NCBI GenBank assembly: GCA_029834535.1
Contig: JAQMWT010000138.1
Location: forward strand, 111,704 to 175,703
DNA length: 64,000 nucleotides
Direction of reading: 5' to 3'
From: Chrysophaeum taylorii
Lineage: Eukaryota; Sar; Pelagophyceae; Pelagomonadales; Pelagomonadaceae
Shown here: one piece after another, positions 10,531-20,316 of the stretch
Position numbering within the stretch: the stretch's first letter is position 1
Layout of the letters: every line of letters starts with the position of its first letter
The notes under the pieces: generated by a model
Databases searched by the model: none
The model's input: only the letters and a program-made list of their open reading frames with translations
Told to the model about the DNA's origin: nothing
Program-made: the position numbers and the translations under genes

Positions 10531-11877
10531 TCAGATGTAGAGGCCGTCGGGAATGTTGCCTTTCTTCTGGTAGAGGGCCTTTTCTTTGGCCTTGACGAAA
10601 TCGTCATGCTTGACCTTCATCCGTCGCTCGCGGAGCGCGAGGAGGCCGGCCTCGGTGCAGACGGCCTTGATGTCGGCGCCCGAGAGGTCGTCTTTGGACA
10701 TGACGAACTGCTCGAGGTCGACGTCGTCGGCGAGGTTCATCCGGCCGGTGTGGATGCCAAAGATGTGGCGCTTCGTCTTGATGTCGGGGAGGGGGAACTC
10801 GATCTTGCGGTCGATGCGGCCGGGGCGGATGAGCGCGGGGTCCAAGGACTCGATCTTGTTGGTAGCCATGATGACCTTGACGTCGCCGCGCTCGTCAAAG
10901 CCGTCGAGCTGATTGAGGAGCTCGAGCATGGTCCGCTGGATCTCGCGCGTGCCGCCCGACGAGGAATCGTAGCGCTTGGATCCTACTGCGTCGATCTCGT
11001 CGATAAAAACAATGGTGGGCGAGAGGTCGTCGGCGACTCGAAAGAGTTCTCGCACGAGCTTGGGACCGTCGCCGAGGTACTTCTGGATGAGCTCCGAGCC
11101 GACGACGCGCAGGAAGGTCGCCGAGGTCTGGTTGGCGACGGCTTTAGCGAGCAGCGTCTTGCCGGTCCCCGGCTCGCCATAGAGGATGACGCCCTTGGGC
11201 GGCTTGATGCCGACTTCCTCGTAGAGCTCGGGATGCGCGAGCGGGAGTTCGACCGCCTCCTTAATCTCCTGAATTTGCTGCTCGAGCCCGCCGATGTCGG
11301 CGTACGACTCGAGCGGGGCTTTCTCAACCTTCATCACCGAGACCATGGGGTCCGTGTCGTCGGAGAGGATGCCGACGACAGACATGAGCTTGTTGTGCAA
11401 CAGCACCGAGCACCCGGGCTCGAGGAGGTCCTGGTTCACGAACGACAACACCGACACGTAGTATTCGGGACCCACCGAACTCGAGACGATGGCGTGATTG
11501 TCGTCGATCATTTCCTCGAGCGACCCGACGGCGAGCGGCGACCCGCGAAGTTCCTCCATCTTCTCGTGCTCCTCCTTGTCCTTCTGCTCGTGCGGCCGGA
11601 ATACCTCCTGGTTCTGGATATACTCCTGCTCCATCAGCAAAAAATCCTTGATCCGCTCCAACTTGAGCAACCGGAGCTTGCACTTGCTCGTCGGATACAC
11701 CTGCGGTAGCCGACCCGACGTTCCCGCACCCTTCCGCCGCCTCCGACGCCGCCCCGTGTGCAGCGGCGGCCGCGCCTCGTACGCTTTCTTACGCTTCTCC
11801 TTCTCCTTCTTCTCGTCCTCGCTCCCGCCGGGCGGACCCCCGCTTCCGGGCGCGCCCCCGCTCTGGTTCTGGCCCAT
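10531..11877 (-). CDS. RPT2: 26S proteasome regulatory ATPase subunit 4 (Rpt2)
   Basis: AAA+ ATPase of the 19S base that unfolds ubiquitinated substrates and gates the 20S core. 448 residues from an ATG at 11877, single exon. The N-terminus MGQNQSGG carries the Gly2 typical of N-myristoylated Rpt2. A charged coiled-coil/OB region (residues about 75-190) precedes the AAA module: Walker A GEPGTGKT, Walker B IVFIDEID, sensor MATN, and arginine finger region [15 protein letters not shown]. It ends in GLYI, a hydrophobic-Tyr-X tail of the kind that docks in 20S alpha-ring pockets. Length and all motifs match the family. An Arg-rich insert ([11 protein letters not shown]) near residue 45 is normal for Rpt2. 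It shares a 75-bp upstream region with the next gene. Confidence 0.97.
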   Translation of the reverse strand: MGQNQSGGAPGSGGPPGGSEDEKKEKEKRKKAYEARPPLHTGRRRRRRKGAGTSGRLPQVYPTSKCKLRLLKLERIKDFLLMEQEYIQNQEVFRPHEQKDKEEHEKMEELRGSPLAVGSLEEMIDDNHAIVSSSVGPEYYVSVLSFVNQDLLEPGCSVLLHNKLMSVVGILSDDTDPMVSVMKVEKAPLESYADIGGLEQQIQEIKEAVELPLAHPELYEEVGIKPPKGVILYGEPGTGKTLLAKAVANQTSATFLRVVGSELIQKYLGDGPKLVRELFRVADDLSPTIVFIDEIDAVGSKRYDSSSGGTREIQRTMLELLNQLDGFDERGDVKVIMATNKIESLDPALIRPGRIDRKIEFPLPDIKTKRHIFGIHTGRMNLADDVDLEQFVMSKDDLSGADIKAVCTEAGLLALRERRMKVKHDDFVKAKEKALYQKKGNIPDGLYI

Positions 11878-11952
11878 GCTGCTGCCGCTCTCTCTCGCGA
11901 CTTCGCTGCCGACCCTTTCCCTAACCCGCGCTCACCTAAATTTCGATCGTCT
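11878..11952. promoter_or_regulatory. Divergent 75-bp promoter between RPT2 and a membrane-protein gene
   Basis: Only 75 bp separate the two start codons (11877 minus, 11953 plus). Both promoters and 5' leaders must fit here or overlap the opposing coding sequence. Confidence 0.45.
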
Positions 11953-12693
11953 ATGTTCGACGACGAGATTCGAACATTTGTTGTTCCTAGCATACTTACG
12001 ACCATTGGCGGCTTGGTCGTCCTCGCTGTGTGGCACATTCGACGCCCGGAGCAGTCAGCAGACGACGACGTTTTAGGCAGCTTTTTGGACGAGGCCGTCA
12101 CAGCCCTGAACTGGGACGCGTGCTCCGACGACGACGACGACGACGACGACGACACGCCAGGAGCAGGAATTGCACGGTTCGTGCGCGCGCTCGCGTCGTC
12201 ACGGTTCTCCGTGGTTTTGCCACATCCGCGCGGCGAGCGCATCGACCCTCGCGTGGCCGAACTGCTCTCCAATCTCGCGAAATTGTCCCGAGGAGACTCG
12301 ACGTTGAAGTCGCACGCACTCGCACTCATCCGGACGTTGAATCTCGCGACCGAGGCCTGGAAATCTTACGAGACGGTACGACGAGACCAACCCGAGGGAG
12401 ACAAACTCGCCTTTACGTTTGACCTCCTGACCGCCGACAATATCCACGCGAGTTTGTTGTTAATAGGCCTTGATTGCAGGCCCGCGATGCCCGGGACTGG
12501 TGACGCCGGCATTCTCCTCGTCCTCTGCGGCGAAATTATGGCCACCCTGCACCGAGCCACCAACGGAGGTCATTCTTACCAGCGTATATTGGCCTGCGGC
12601 GACAGCACGCACTTCATCCAGAGCGCGACGCACATTTTGCGCACCACGAGCACACCCGCGCTCGCTCTTTACCTGCGGATGCCGGCGCGATGA
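11953..12693 (+). CDS. Asp-rich single-pass membrane protein, unknown
   Basis: The in-frame ATG at 11953 (MFDDEIRTFVVPSILTTIGG) is preferred. The longer frame from 11758 would overlap the antisense of RPT2 and encode low-complexity Leu/Ala sequence. The 246-residue product has one hydrophobic segment near the N-terminus (FVVPSILTTIGGLVVLAVWH), then an acidic run of nine Asp (SDDDDDDDDDTPG), then a mixed alpha-helical region with several short hydrophobic stretches. No family was recognised. It is probably anchored in an internal membrane with the acidic part exposed. Confidence 0.6.
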   Translation: MFDDEIRTFVVPSILTTIGGLVVLAVWHIRRPEQSADDDVLGSFLDEAVTALNWDACSDDDDDDDDDTPGAGIARFVRALASSRFSVVLPHPRGERIDPRVAELLSNLAKLSRGDSTLKSHALALIRTLNLATEAWKSYETVRRDQPEGDKLAFTFDLLTADNIHASLLLIGLDCRPAMPGTGDAGILLVLCGEIMATLHRATNGGHSYQRILACGDSTHFIQSATHILRTTSTPALALYLRMPAR

Positions 12694-12987
12694 CTCTGCG
12701 TGAGGAAGGCGATTTGGGAGGAGAAATATGTCCCTCTTTCTGGAAGTCTGTTTGGCCCCCACAGGAAGTGTGTCCGCCTGATACCTAGCATAGTGTCTGC
12801 GGTGGGAGGTGGTGGATTGTGCTGTTGGGCGCTCCCATCATCTGTGTTGTTGGCGGCCGCGCTGAAGATGGTGTTGTTGCATGACCAGTGAGTCATTGGG
12901 GGGGCAACCAGCCGCTACCCGTTGTGAGTACCGTTTGCGTGGCAAATCGTTTCAGGAAAATGATCACGCTCTTCGCGCTGTCGGAGT
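12694..12987. other. Intergenic, nothing recognised
   Basis: No supported gene or clear repeat. Short open frames in both directions conflict and have no recognisable protein features. It is the likely promoter region of the following gene. Confidence 0.4.
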
Positions 12988-14954
12988 GATGCGGCGCGCC
13001 GTCGCGCTCGTAGTCCTGGGGTGCGCGATCGAACCCAGCGTTGGGTTTGATCTCGACATCCGACTCTTTTTCATCTGTGGTGCCGATCATCATTTGTCTT
13101 TGTTGCCACACTTCCTTGATCACTGGATTGGACATCTTGGCGTCGAGCCGAGCAAGGTGTATCCTGACGTGCGGCGCGGTACCCGACATCGTTTTAGTCA
13201 GCTCTGCAGGTTCATAGCGCGGCCATTAAAGTAAGACAGCATGCGCGCTCACCGTGACGTCGTCTCGGCGTCGCGCAGCGATCACAGCAAAAGCGAGTCT
13301 TGGGGGTGCGAGTGTCCCGGGATTGTCGTTTGACCAGGAGCCACGCAGGCGGCACGTCAGATCTTGGAAGGTACATCTCCGCGCGATCTGGCATTTATGA
13401 GCCGTGTCACGCGCAGCGTACGACGTGCCCTACAACAACACGTGGAACTGGACGGGCACTTTCAACTCGATAGTGCGAAAGGAGCGCTTCAACCGTCGCT
13501 GGCAAGGATGTGCTCTGCGCGATGATCGTGACCATGCGGCAGGGTGAAGGTGCGACGAAGCATCATCGGACCGCGAGGTCACGAGATAAGGCGGGAGCTG
13601 AGGAAGCCAGTTTGGTACAGACCGCGCGCCGTGCTCGCTCACGCGCGCGTAAACGTGCGCCGCAGGGTGGCGATTGCCGACGTCGACGAGTAAGCCCTGT
13701 TTTGCGGGACGCTCGGCACTACCCTTTGTCGTGTTCAGGTTTCCTCACATTCCGGGCACGAAACAACCTCTACTAGGAAAGAAGTTAAAGGCGCTTGGGC
13801 TTCACGGATTCAACATGCTGTCGGGCGTCACGATCGACCGCGTCGCGATCGACGGCAATTTCACCCCGTGAGGCCGTTTTGAGCCTTCAAGCTCGCTCTC
13901 GTCTCATACGAACGACCGTAGACCGCAACCCGGGGTGGCATTGGAGACGCAATTCCCGTCAGCCTGCCCAACCAACGTGCTCACGCTTAAAATAATAACG
14001 TCCGCAGGCTCAAGTGCAACATGACCGTCTCGTGCAGAAAGTGCATAGCCCAGAAGACCGTCGCGTACTTGGTCCGTCGTTCCCTCGAACGAATCTCAAA
14101 CACCGGCTTATTAGGCTCTCGGTGAAAACAGCATTCTCTGGGACGCGCACAAGGGTGAGAACCGCGCTCGCGACGATTGTGCCACCTTCAACTGCCTCTC
14201 GCAGGCGGGTGGGCATCACCGGTTTTTCGTCGTGCATCACGCTCCGCAGGCACCACACTGTATCCTTCCACGGCAAGAAGGACGTCTTGGCCCGATGCGA
14301 GCCCGTGAACCGATGGGTCAACGACCGGCGTCTTTCGTGTTTTTTTGGTCGAAGCCGAAAGTGTCGGACGCAGATCGAAATCTGGCATTTCAAGTGGTGG
14401 GGCGACCTCGAGGCGCGAAATCTCCCTCGACACGACAGCGGTGATTTGGTGATGCGCAGGCGTATCTCGAGTATCGCAAAGAAAACCAGGATGGCGGCAG
14501 AAATGGAGCCGACGGTGAGAACTGCGGTTTATGAACGTTATGCGCGGCGTCAGGCATGCTCAGCACGTTCCACCACACCGTTCTCGATGTCAAGAGATTT
14601 TGTCAGCCGTTTGGGGTCACCCTCGACATTCCCTCGATGGTGGCGGAAGAGCTCAAAGTCCAGAAACCGCAATGCCTGCCGAACGAGACCAAGTCACACC
14701 ATCATCACCATCATCATCATAAGCACAAGCCGGCACCAAAGACGGGAGCAGAACCGAAAACAGCACCGAAGACACCGCAAAAAGCAGCAACTAAGGTGAT
14801 GGGTCACACACCAACACCAAAGAAAGCAGCAGTGTACCACGTGTTTTCGCCTCACCGGTCTTTCCCACATCGGCAGCTCCTGCTTCGAGGCACCCGCGAT
14901 TCGATCGACAACCCCGTCTCAGGGCTAGGGAGCGTGACCTTCCTGGGGAGCTGA
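12988..14954 (+). CDS. Secretory glycosyltransferase-like protein (GT92-like), multi-exon; exon ends partly uncertain
   Basis: Begins MRRAVALVVLGCAIEPSVGF (signal peptide), then DHWIGHLGVEPSK. Several exons are needed. A well-supported run is YDVPYNNTWNWTGTFNSIVRKERF..., joined across a GTGAAG...GCCAG intron to VWYRPRAVLAHARVNVRRRVAIADVDE. That is joined by a 49-nt GTAAGC...TTCAG intron (about 13,690-13,738) to FPHIPGTKQPLLG, recreating the motif ADVDEF. Asp-x-Asp-Glu-Phe after a hydrophobic strand is typical of GT92/GT2-type nucleotide-sugar binding. Later exons are less certain; the last, from about 14,556, carries an eight-His run and Lys/Pro/Thr repeats and is open to 14,954. Stops between blocks are explained by short introns but not every junction was resolved. 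Function: probable Golgi sugar transfer (inference). Confidence 0.5.
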
Positions 14955-14998
14955 TTTTGGCCCTACTACGATCATGGCCTCATTTTTTTAATATCCCA

Positions 14999-15022
14999 AA
15001 GGAAGGAAGGAAGGAAGGAAGG
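14999..15022. repeat. GGAA tetranucleotide microsatellite
   Basis: About five to six GGAA/AAGG units in the short space between two convergent genes. Confidence 0.9.
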
Positions 15023-15036
15023 CACACGCGCGATTT

Positions 15037-15522
15037 TTAGTTGTAGTTCTCTCGTTCAACGGGGCCATAGATCATTTTTCGTTTGATTCCCGCCTTCTGG
15101 CGCTGAATGGAGTCTTCCAGCCATTGCGGTCGCGAGGGGGGTCGCGAGTGCATGACGAGCTTGTCGTCGTCCTCGTCGACGTCGTCGTCCGGGCCGGGCT
15201 GCGCTTGTGCGGTTGGCCAAAGTGCGACGTCGTTGTGCGCGAGGAAGGCGGTATCCGCGGCGGTATCGCGAGTAAAGAGCTGATCGAGTCGGACCGAGTG
15301 GCGCGGGACCTCGCCCTTGAAGGAGGGCGCGATCCGTTGGTCCTGCGGAAAGAAGCCTGCGACGAACCACTGGCGCATTTGGCCGGGATAGAAGGGCCCT
15401 TGCCGCTTGCTCTCCTTGTCCCAATAGTACCACAGCATCACGCTCGCGAGGTCTTTGTTGCGCCACGCAGCGGGCACGTCCTCCATCGCGTCGGTCGTCT
15501 TGGCACGCTTCGTCTCCACCAT
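15037..15522 (-). CDS. GYF-domain protein
   Basis: 161 residues from an ATG at 15522. The GYF domain is at about residues 28-75: LWYYWDKESKRQGPFYPGQM, then RQWFVAGFFPQDQRI. The Trp/Tyr cluster, Gly-Pro-Phe, Met, Trp and Gly-Phe-Phe (in place of Gly-Tyr-Phe) are all in the expected order. GYF domains bind Pro-rich peptides and occur in spliceosomal (CD2BP2/Lin1) and translational-repression proteins. The C-terminal part is acidic (DDDVDEDDDKL) and ends with RKMIYGPVERENYN. Short for the family, so it may be a minimal adaptor. It is divergent from the light-harvesting gene with 140 bp between start codons. Confidence 0.8.
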   Translation of the reverse strand: MVETKRAKTTDAMEDVPAAWRNKDLASVMLWYYWDKESKRQGPFYPGQMRQWFVAGFFPQDQRIAPSFKGEVPRHSVRLDQLFTRDTAADTAFLAHNDVALWPTAQAQPGPDDDVDEDDDKLVMHSRPPSRPQWLEDSIQRQKAGIKRKMIYGPVERENYN

Positions 15523-15662
15523 TGTATCTGGGTATGAGGGTTTGAGGGTTGATTGGTTGTAATAGGTCGAAAGTTTGGGGGTTGCGAGGGTTCGCTGAAG
15601 TGTTGGCGAAAGTGCAACCTCGATCCAACAGCTGCGCGATCCTCATCTCTTCAATACAGACG
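15523..15662. promoter_or_regulatory. Divergent promoter between GYF gene and LHC gene
   Basis: 140 bp separate the minus-strand ATG at 15522 from the plus-strand ATG at 15663. The sequence just before the LHC start (TCATCTCTTCAATACAGACG) is pyrimidine-rich, as often seen in short algal 5' leaders. Confidence 0.4.
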
Positions 15663-16631
15663 ATGAAGACCGTCGTCGCGCTCGCCCTCACCCTTGCGCC
15701 CGCGGCTGCCTTCATGGCCCAGGCGCCTGCCCGCGCGAGCGTCCAGGTGCGTGACCCCCTCGTGACGTCTTAACTGTTGCGCAGGCGCAAGAGTCCAAGG
15801 ACGACCTTGCTGGTACGTGATACATCATCCGCAGAAAATGACTCGAACGCAGGTCTCGCCAAGGAGCTCAACCCCGTCATTGGCTTCTGGGATCCTCTCG
15901 GCTGCCTCAACTTTGACTTCTGGGGCCTCGGCAACGAGGGCACCATTGGCTACCTTCGCCACGCCGAGATCAAGCACGGCCGCGTCGCGATGGCTGGCTT
16001 CCTTGGTTACCTCGTCCAGTCGACCGACTTCGTCTCGGGCCCGCACAAGATCCTTCCCTTCAAGGGCTACGAGCCGGGCCTCACGCCCCCCGAGCAATGG
16101 GACGCCATCCCCCTCGTCGGCAAGCTCCAGATTTTCACCCTCATCGGCAGTACGTATCAATCAATCCGATCCTCGCGCGCTTGGTTCTGCTTTTTGGTTT
16201 TTGTTGTCTGCGAGTTGTTGTGATTACGCTCGTTACCTTCTCGCGCAGTGTTGGAATCTTACGGCGAGATCCTGCCGGTCCACTACACCAAGGGCGGGAA
16301 GCCGGGCTACTACCCCCCCATCAAGGGCAACCGACCGGAGCTTGTCCTTAACCTTTACGGTGCGCGATTTTCCTCTGTTTTTTTTTTACCATGACTGAAT
16401 TCAATCTGTTGCGCAGACCCCTTCGGATTCTTTGAAGCCAAGACTGAGGAGGAAAAGGCCAAGGGCCTCGTCAAGGAAATCAACAACGGCCGCCTCGCGA
16501 TGCTTGGCCTCTTCTCCGTTCTCTCGGAGGCCGCCGCCCCGGGCTCTGTTCCCGTCCTCGAGGGCGTCATTCCTCCCTACTCGGGCAACGTCATGATTCC
16601 GTTCGAAGGCTCCTTTTCGTTTTTCGGCTAA
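15663..16631 (+). CDS. Light-harvesting chlorophyll a/c (fucoxanthin-type) antenna protein
   Basis: Five exons: 15663-15746, 15785-15812, 15853-16149, 16249-16359 and 16417-16631, total 735 nt, 244 residues. All introns are GT-AG (38, 40, 99 and 57 nt). The leader MKTVVALALTLAPAAAFMAQ is a signal peptide followed by a Phe after the cleavage site, the bipartite signal of red-lineage complex plastids. Helix 1 is IGYLRHAEIKHGRVAMAGFLGYLV and helix 3 EINNGRLAMLGLFSVLSEA, both with the chlorophyll-binding ExxxxR pairs. The middle helix lies around WDAIPLVGKLQIFTLIGMLE. It would collect light in the thylakoid membrane. The length is at the upper end for the family. Introns 1 and 2 fall in and just after the leader, isolating it as separate exons. 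Confidence 0.93.
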
Positions 16632-17344
16632 ACTAGCATTTACCTCCGCGACGACGAAACATCCACCAACGGCTATGTAAAAGCGCGCAAATAACCTTGC
16701 ATCTTAAAATAGGTGGTAACAAGAGCGCCTCCCGGCTCCTGCCTCATTTTTTTGCCGCAGAGTCTTGATTCCCACTTCCGGAGTAGTGTGCTCGTAGTTG
16801 CCAGGCGGAGTATAATAATGTGCTCGCCTCGATGAAGAGGGGAAATCCGTCTAAGGAGCAGGTAAGTGCTAGCACTCGCAACGGCGCGCGATGCGTGAGC
16901 TTGCTATCCAGCGAGAGGCCTGTTGCGACGGCGGCGGCGGCGGCGGCGCCTAGTCGAGCTGCGGCAGCAGGTGGTCCGCGAGCAGCGTTTCCGGCGTTTA
17001 CGCCGCCTCTAGTAAGTAAGTGTCTAATAAGCCCACGATGTCGACGTCAAAAAAAAACCTTAGGGAAATTGATTGTGGGAGTCCCCATAACACCGGGTCG
17101 GCGCGGAGATTGCGCCGGTTTTATCGCACTCGGCGCCGCGCCGTAATATGGGGGGCGGCCGCCTTCTTCCGTTGTTGTCGTCGAAACAACCAACGCTGTA
17201 CCCTGCTCGGAAGAGTATAAACAAGACTTTAGGTCCGTTGTTACAGGTCACGCGCATGCTGCCGGTATGGGCATAAACACAGAGCGAATAGGGGCGGGTG
17301 ACGCCATCATGGTCGAGGCGCGAAGGCAGTAGAAGCCCGCGAGG
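16632..17344. other. Intergenic, GGC microsatellite, no supported gene
   Basis: About 710 bp with conflicting short frames. A GCG/GGC repeat is at about 16930-16950. The 3' part must hold the promoter of the following glycosyltransferase gene. Confidence 0.4.
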
Positions 17345-18849
17345 ATGGGTGAGAAGGACGACAAGAAGAAGGCGACGTCTCGAAGTTCAGGACTATGGAT
17401 CTGCGCGGTTCTCGCGGGGATGTTGCTGGTCGCCGTGCTGCATCGCGCATCAACCACTCCGGAGGTCGTGCCGCGCGTGGTCGAGAAGAGGTCGAGCGAT
17501 GGGTTGTCCGCGATCGCCGCTGACCTCGCGGCGGAGAAGGCGGCGGCGGAGAAGGTGCGCATTCGAACACGGATGGAAGTGATAGGCGCCAGGCGTCGCC
17601 GCTCTCCGAGTCGTGGTCTTCCGCAGTAAAGTGCGCGAACCCGCAATCCCGGCTTTGATGATGACTGCATTATTTTAGGCGGGATGTTGTGCCGGACGGC
17701 GAAAAGTCGGGTCGCGAGACGGAGGAGACGGCGACGAAGTTGAAGCCGATGTGGGGCCTCGAGCACGCGTTTTCGTCCGACGTAGTGATGGCGCTCGGGT
17801 TCGGGTATAGCCGGCGGGAGTTTGCGCGATTCGTGAGCACGCTGCGTCGAACGCGATATGCCGGCGACATCGTGCTGGCGACCGAACCCGAGGAACGTAT
17901 GAAGTCGGGCGTCGCCGACTACCTACGCGGAGAAGGCGTGCTCGCGTACGGATTCGAGTATTCGTGCGTGAAGAAGAAGAAGCGCCGGCGCCTCCTCATG
18001 ACGCCCGCGGGATGCCAGCTCACCAACTGGTACGCGAAGGGCGACCAGCGCGGTCCGCGACCCCTCGCGCTCGCGAGGTACGAAATGTACCGGTCGTGGC
18101 TCCAAAAGTACGCGCCAAACGTCTGGGCCTTCGTCTTCGACTTCCGCGACACCTTCTTCCAGCGCAACCCCTTCGACATCGTCGACCGCTCTCCGACGGC
18201 CCCCAATCTCCACCTCTTCGCCGAAAACCGCAAGGTCAAGACCGTTGGAAACTGCGTCTTCAACTCGGGCTGGCTCCGCTGCTGGGGCAAGCACGTCCCG
18301 AAAGTCTATGCCAACAGCAGCGTCGTCTGTTCGGGATCCACCATGGGCACGCGCGAGGCGCTCGCGAAATATACGGACCGCATGATCGCCGAGTTCGACA
18401 AGATGAAGTGCCATACGACGCCGGCGAGAACCGAGAGCGATCAAGGTATAAGAAGACCCGCGACTACGTGACGTCGCCTCAGGATATCACAACTATCTCT
18501 ACGATTCGGGCGAACTTTCCAAGCTCCCCGGCGTCCGCGTCGTTCACCACGAGCAGGGCTACGGCGGTCTCGTAAATACCATCGGCGCCATGAACGGCTT
18601 CCGCGTTCCAAAACACATGAAGGGGCCGCTCGACACCTTCTGGAAGATTCGAGACGACGAGGGCTTCCTCCTCGAATACGATGGTCAACGCTCCTCGGTC
18701 GTCCACCAGCTGCCACCGGAGTCTTCCCTCCTTTCGCTTCGCAACCAACGCTGATTTCTCTTAGGTGGGACCGCTTCCATTCCGAGCTCGTGAGATTCAT
18801 CGACAATCTCGTGAACGATTACGACACCTCCAAGAAGACACGGCTCTAG
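17345..18849 (+). CDS. Type II membrane glycosyltransferase-like protein, 4 exons
   Basis: Exons 17345-17625, 17679-18445, 18483-18720 and 18765-18849 (1,371 nt, 456 residues), with introns of 53, 37, 44 nt, all GT-AG and all restoring frame. The N-terminus is cytosolic and basic (MGEKDDKKKATSRSS) with one membrane anchor (LWICAVLAGMLLVAVLH), then a stem with Ala/Glu repeats. The lumenal domain starts MWGLEHAFSSDVVMALGFGYS and includes AFVFDFRDTFFQRNPF, an Asp-x-Arg-Asp motif resembling the metal/nucleotide-sugar site of fold-A transferases, followed by NCVFNSGWLRC and SGSTMGTREAL. Similar proteins are widespread and uncharacterised in algae (from memory of the family). Likely a Golgi enzyme; substrate unknown. 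Confidence 0.75.
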
Positions 18850-19430
18850 TACTGACGCTTACTCGCACCCTATCACGCCATTCACTCGCGCCTCTCTAAT
18901 ATACCCTAAAGGAGAGTGGAGTGGAGCGGAGCGGAGCGGAGCGGAGTGGAGTAGAGCGACCACCTCCAATGCGACGCGCACTCTTTCTGTCCGCGGAAGA
19001 CCGACACACGCCGAACACTACTCCCGTCTCTCGAGATCTTCATTTTTTTAACCCACCGTCGCTCGCGTGACAGCGTCTATTAGCTAATCCCGGCACCGCT
19101 CACGTCTCCACCCCAAAACTACTGAACGAAAGGACACCCTGCGTGCGAGCGCGAACGCCTCTTTTTCGCAGTCAGTCGGCCTCCCTGAGAGTTAGTTAAT
19201 TTACGACGCTTCAATCTTACAAATATCGCCGTGCATTTAATTTTTTCGTTTCTTTTCTCTTCTCGCCCCCCACCCCCCCCTTATTCCGCAACCTGCTCTA
19301 TGCCTGATTTCCACGGCATAGGTAGCGGTGCAGTGCGGCGGTATTTTTACCCCACTTGAAGCCGACAGCCAAGTTCAACTCATCGCACCAACAGCCAGCT
19401 CCAGTTTTTGGGTATTGCATTTGCTTCTAT
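18850..19430. other. Intergenic with a GGAGY minisatellite
   Basis: No gene supported. 18911-18955 is a run of pentanucleotides GGAGT/GGAGC. The remainder up to 19430 shows long pyrimidine tracts near 19255-19285 but nothing else assignable. Confidence 0.5.
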
Positions 19431-19605
19431 CGCACAAGACCGCGCGCAGTGGCGGTCCACCATCAACAAGCCCGTCCTCGTCCGTCGCCCTGCCCCAACT
19501 GCGTGATTTTCCTCTGTGGTTCCGTACCGGCTCCTGCCGGTCCGGCCTGGCTCCCATGCTCGGGAGAAGTCTGAAGTTAGTTAAGTTAGTTAGTTTTATC
19601 GGAAA
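19431..19605 (+). mobile_element. 3' tail of a LINE-type retrotransposon
   Basis: The stretch reading CACAAGACCGCGCGCAGTGG and the following 120 bp is found again in inverted orientation at about 57,613-57,760 and more diverged at 57,240-57,370. In frame it encodes QDRAQWRSTINKPVLV then a stop, the last residues of the ORF2 C-terminus seen more fully at 57,300-57,600. It ends near the tail GTTAGTTAGTTTTATC, as do the other copies. It is 5'-truncated, as expected for LINE insertions. Confidence 0.65.
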
Positions 19606-20316
19606 AGCTCATATTAGTACAATGGTGTTGCATTGAATTTTAGCCCAAAAGGCATCCTCGGTTCTTCTTTTGATTCTTCTTCTTACAATTCTTCACCGAT
19701 GAATTCTCCATCGACGAATCACCGTCATTCTAACTCCTCAACGATGGGTGCTACTCAACAACACCATATGCCCTCTTGTGTAGCAGGGAGATTTAAGCTT
19801 CAGGCCGCATTTGAATGGCGGGCTCGAATCTCGTCGCTTGCGCGCGGGGTAGGACGAGAGTTTGTTGCTGCAACAACAGAGGCGTTCCCAACGGACGCGG
19901 GCAATATGAGACCGACATCAAGAATGAACGAAAATCCTATTGGCTTAACTAACTATCGAACTAGCTGGTTCTTTGCGCTTGGAAGTTGCTTACAATCGAA
20001 TGTTACGACCTCCATTAAGCTCTAAACGGGAAAACACATTTTTACCAGTGTACAAGTTTGTTCATTTAGAGCTTTACGGAGGTACTAAGATGTTCCTTTC
20101 ACTTACTCAACGATCACCCATTCTGATTCTTTGAGCCTGAGCCGAGTTGCTTGCCATAAAAACTGGCTCTCCGAGCCCGAGAGTTTCTATTCATACTTCT
20201 TATTTTTTTCCTATTTCAACTCACTACATGTGTTCCTGTCGACACGGCGGTATTCAGCACCAGTGTCGATGGCGACGATGCCATCAACACGGAACCCCTA
20301 GTCTAGGGTGACCTGA
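19606..20316. other. AT-rich intergenic block with an imperfect hairpin
   Basis: Noticeably lower GC than its surroundings. ACCTCCATTAAGCTCTAAA (20008-20026) pairs with TTTAGAGCTTTACGGAGGT (20065-20083), 16 of 19 positions, across a 38-nt loop. An open frame at 19,633-20,025 is low-complexity Ser/Asn at its start and is not supported as a gene. Confidence 0.45.

Noticed and set aside
10327-11709. 460-codon plus-strand open frame opposite the proteasome ATPase gene
   Set aside because: It is the antisense of RPT2; the repetitive charged sequence follows from GC-rich codon use on the coding strand.
11758-11952. N-terminal extension of the Asp-rich membrane protein
   Set aside because: It overlaps the RPT2 coding region and is antisense to it; ATG 11953 gives a sensible start.
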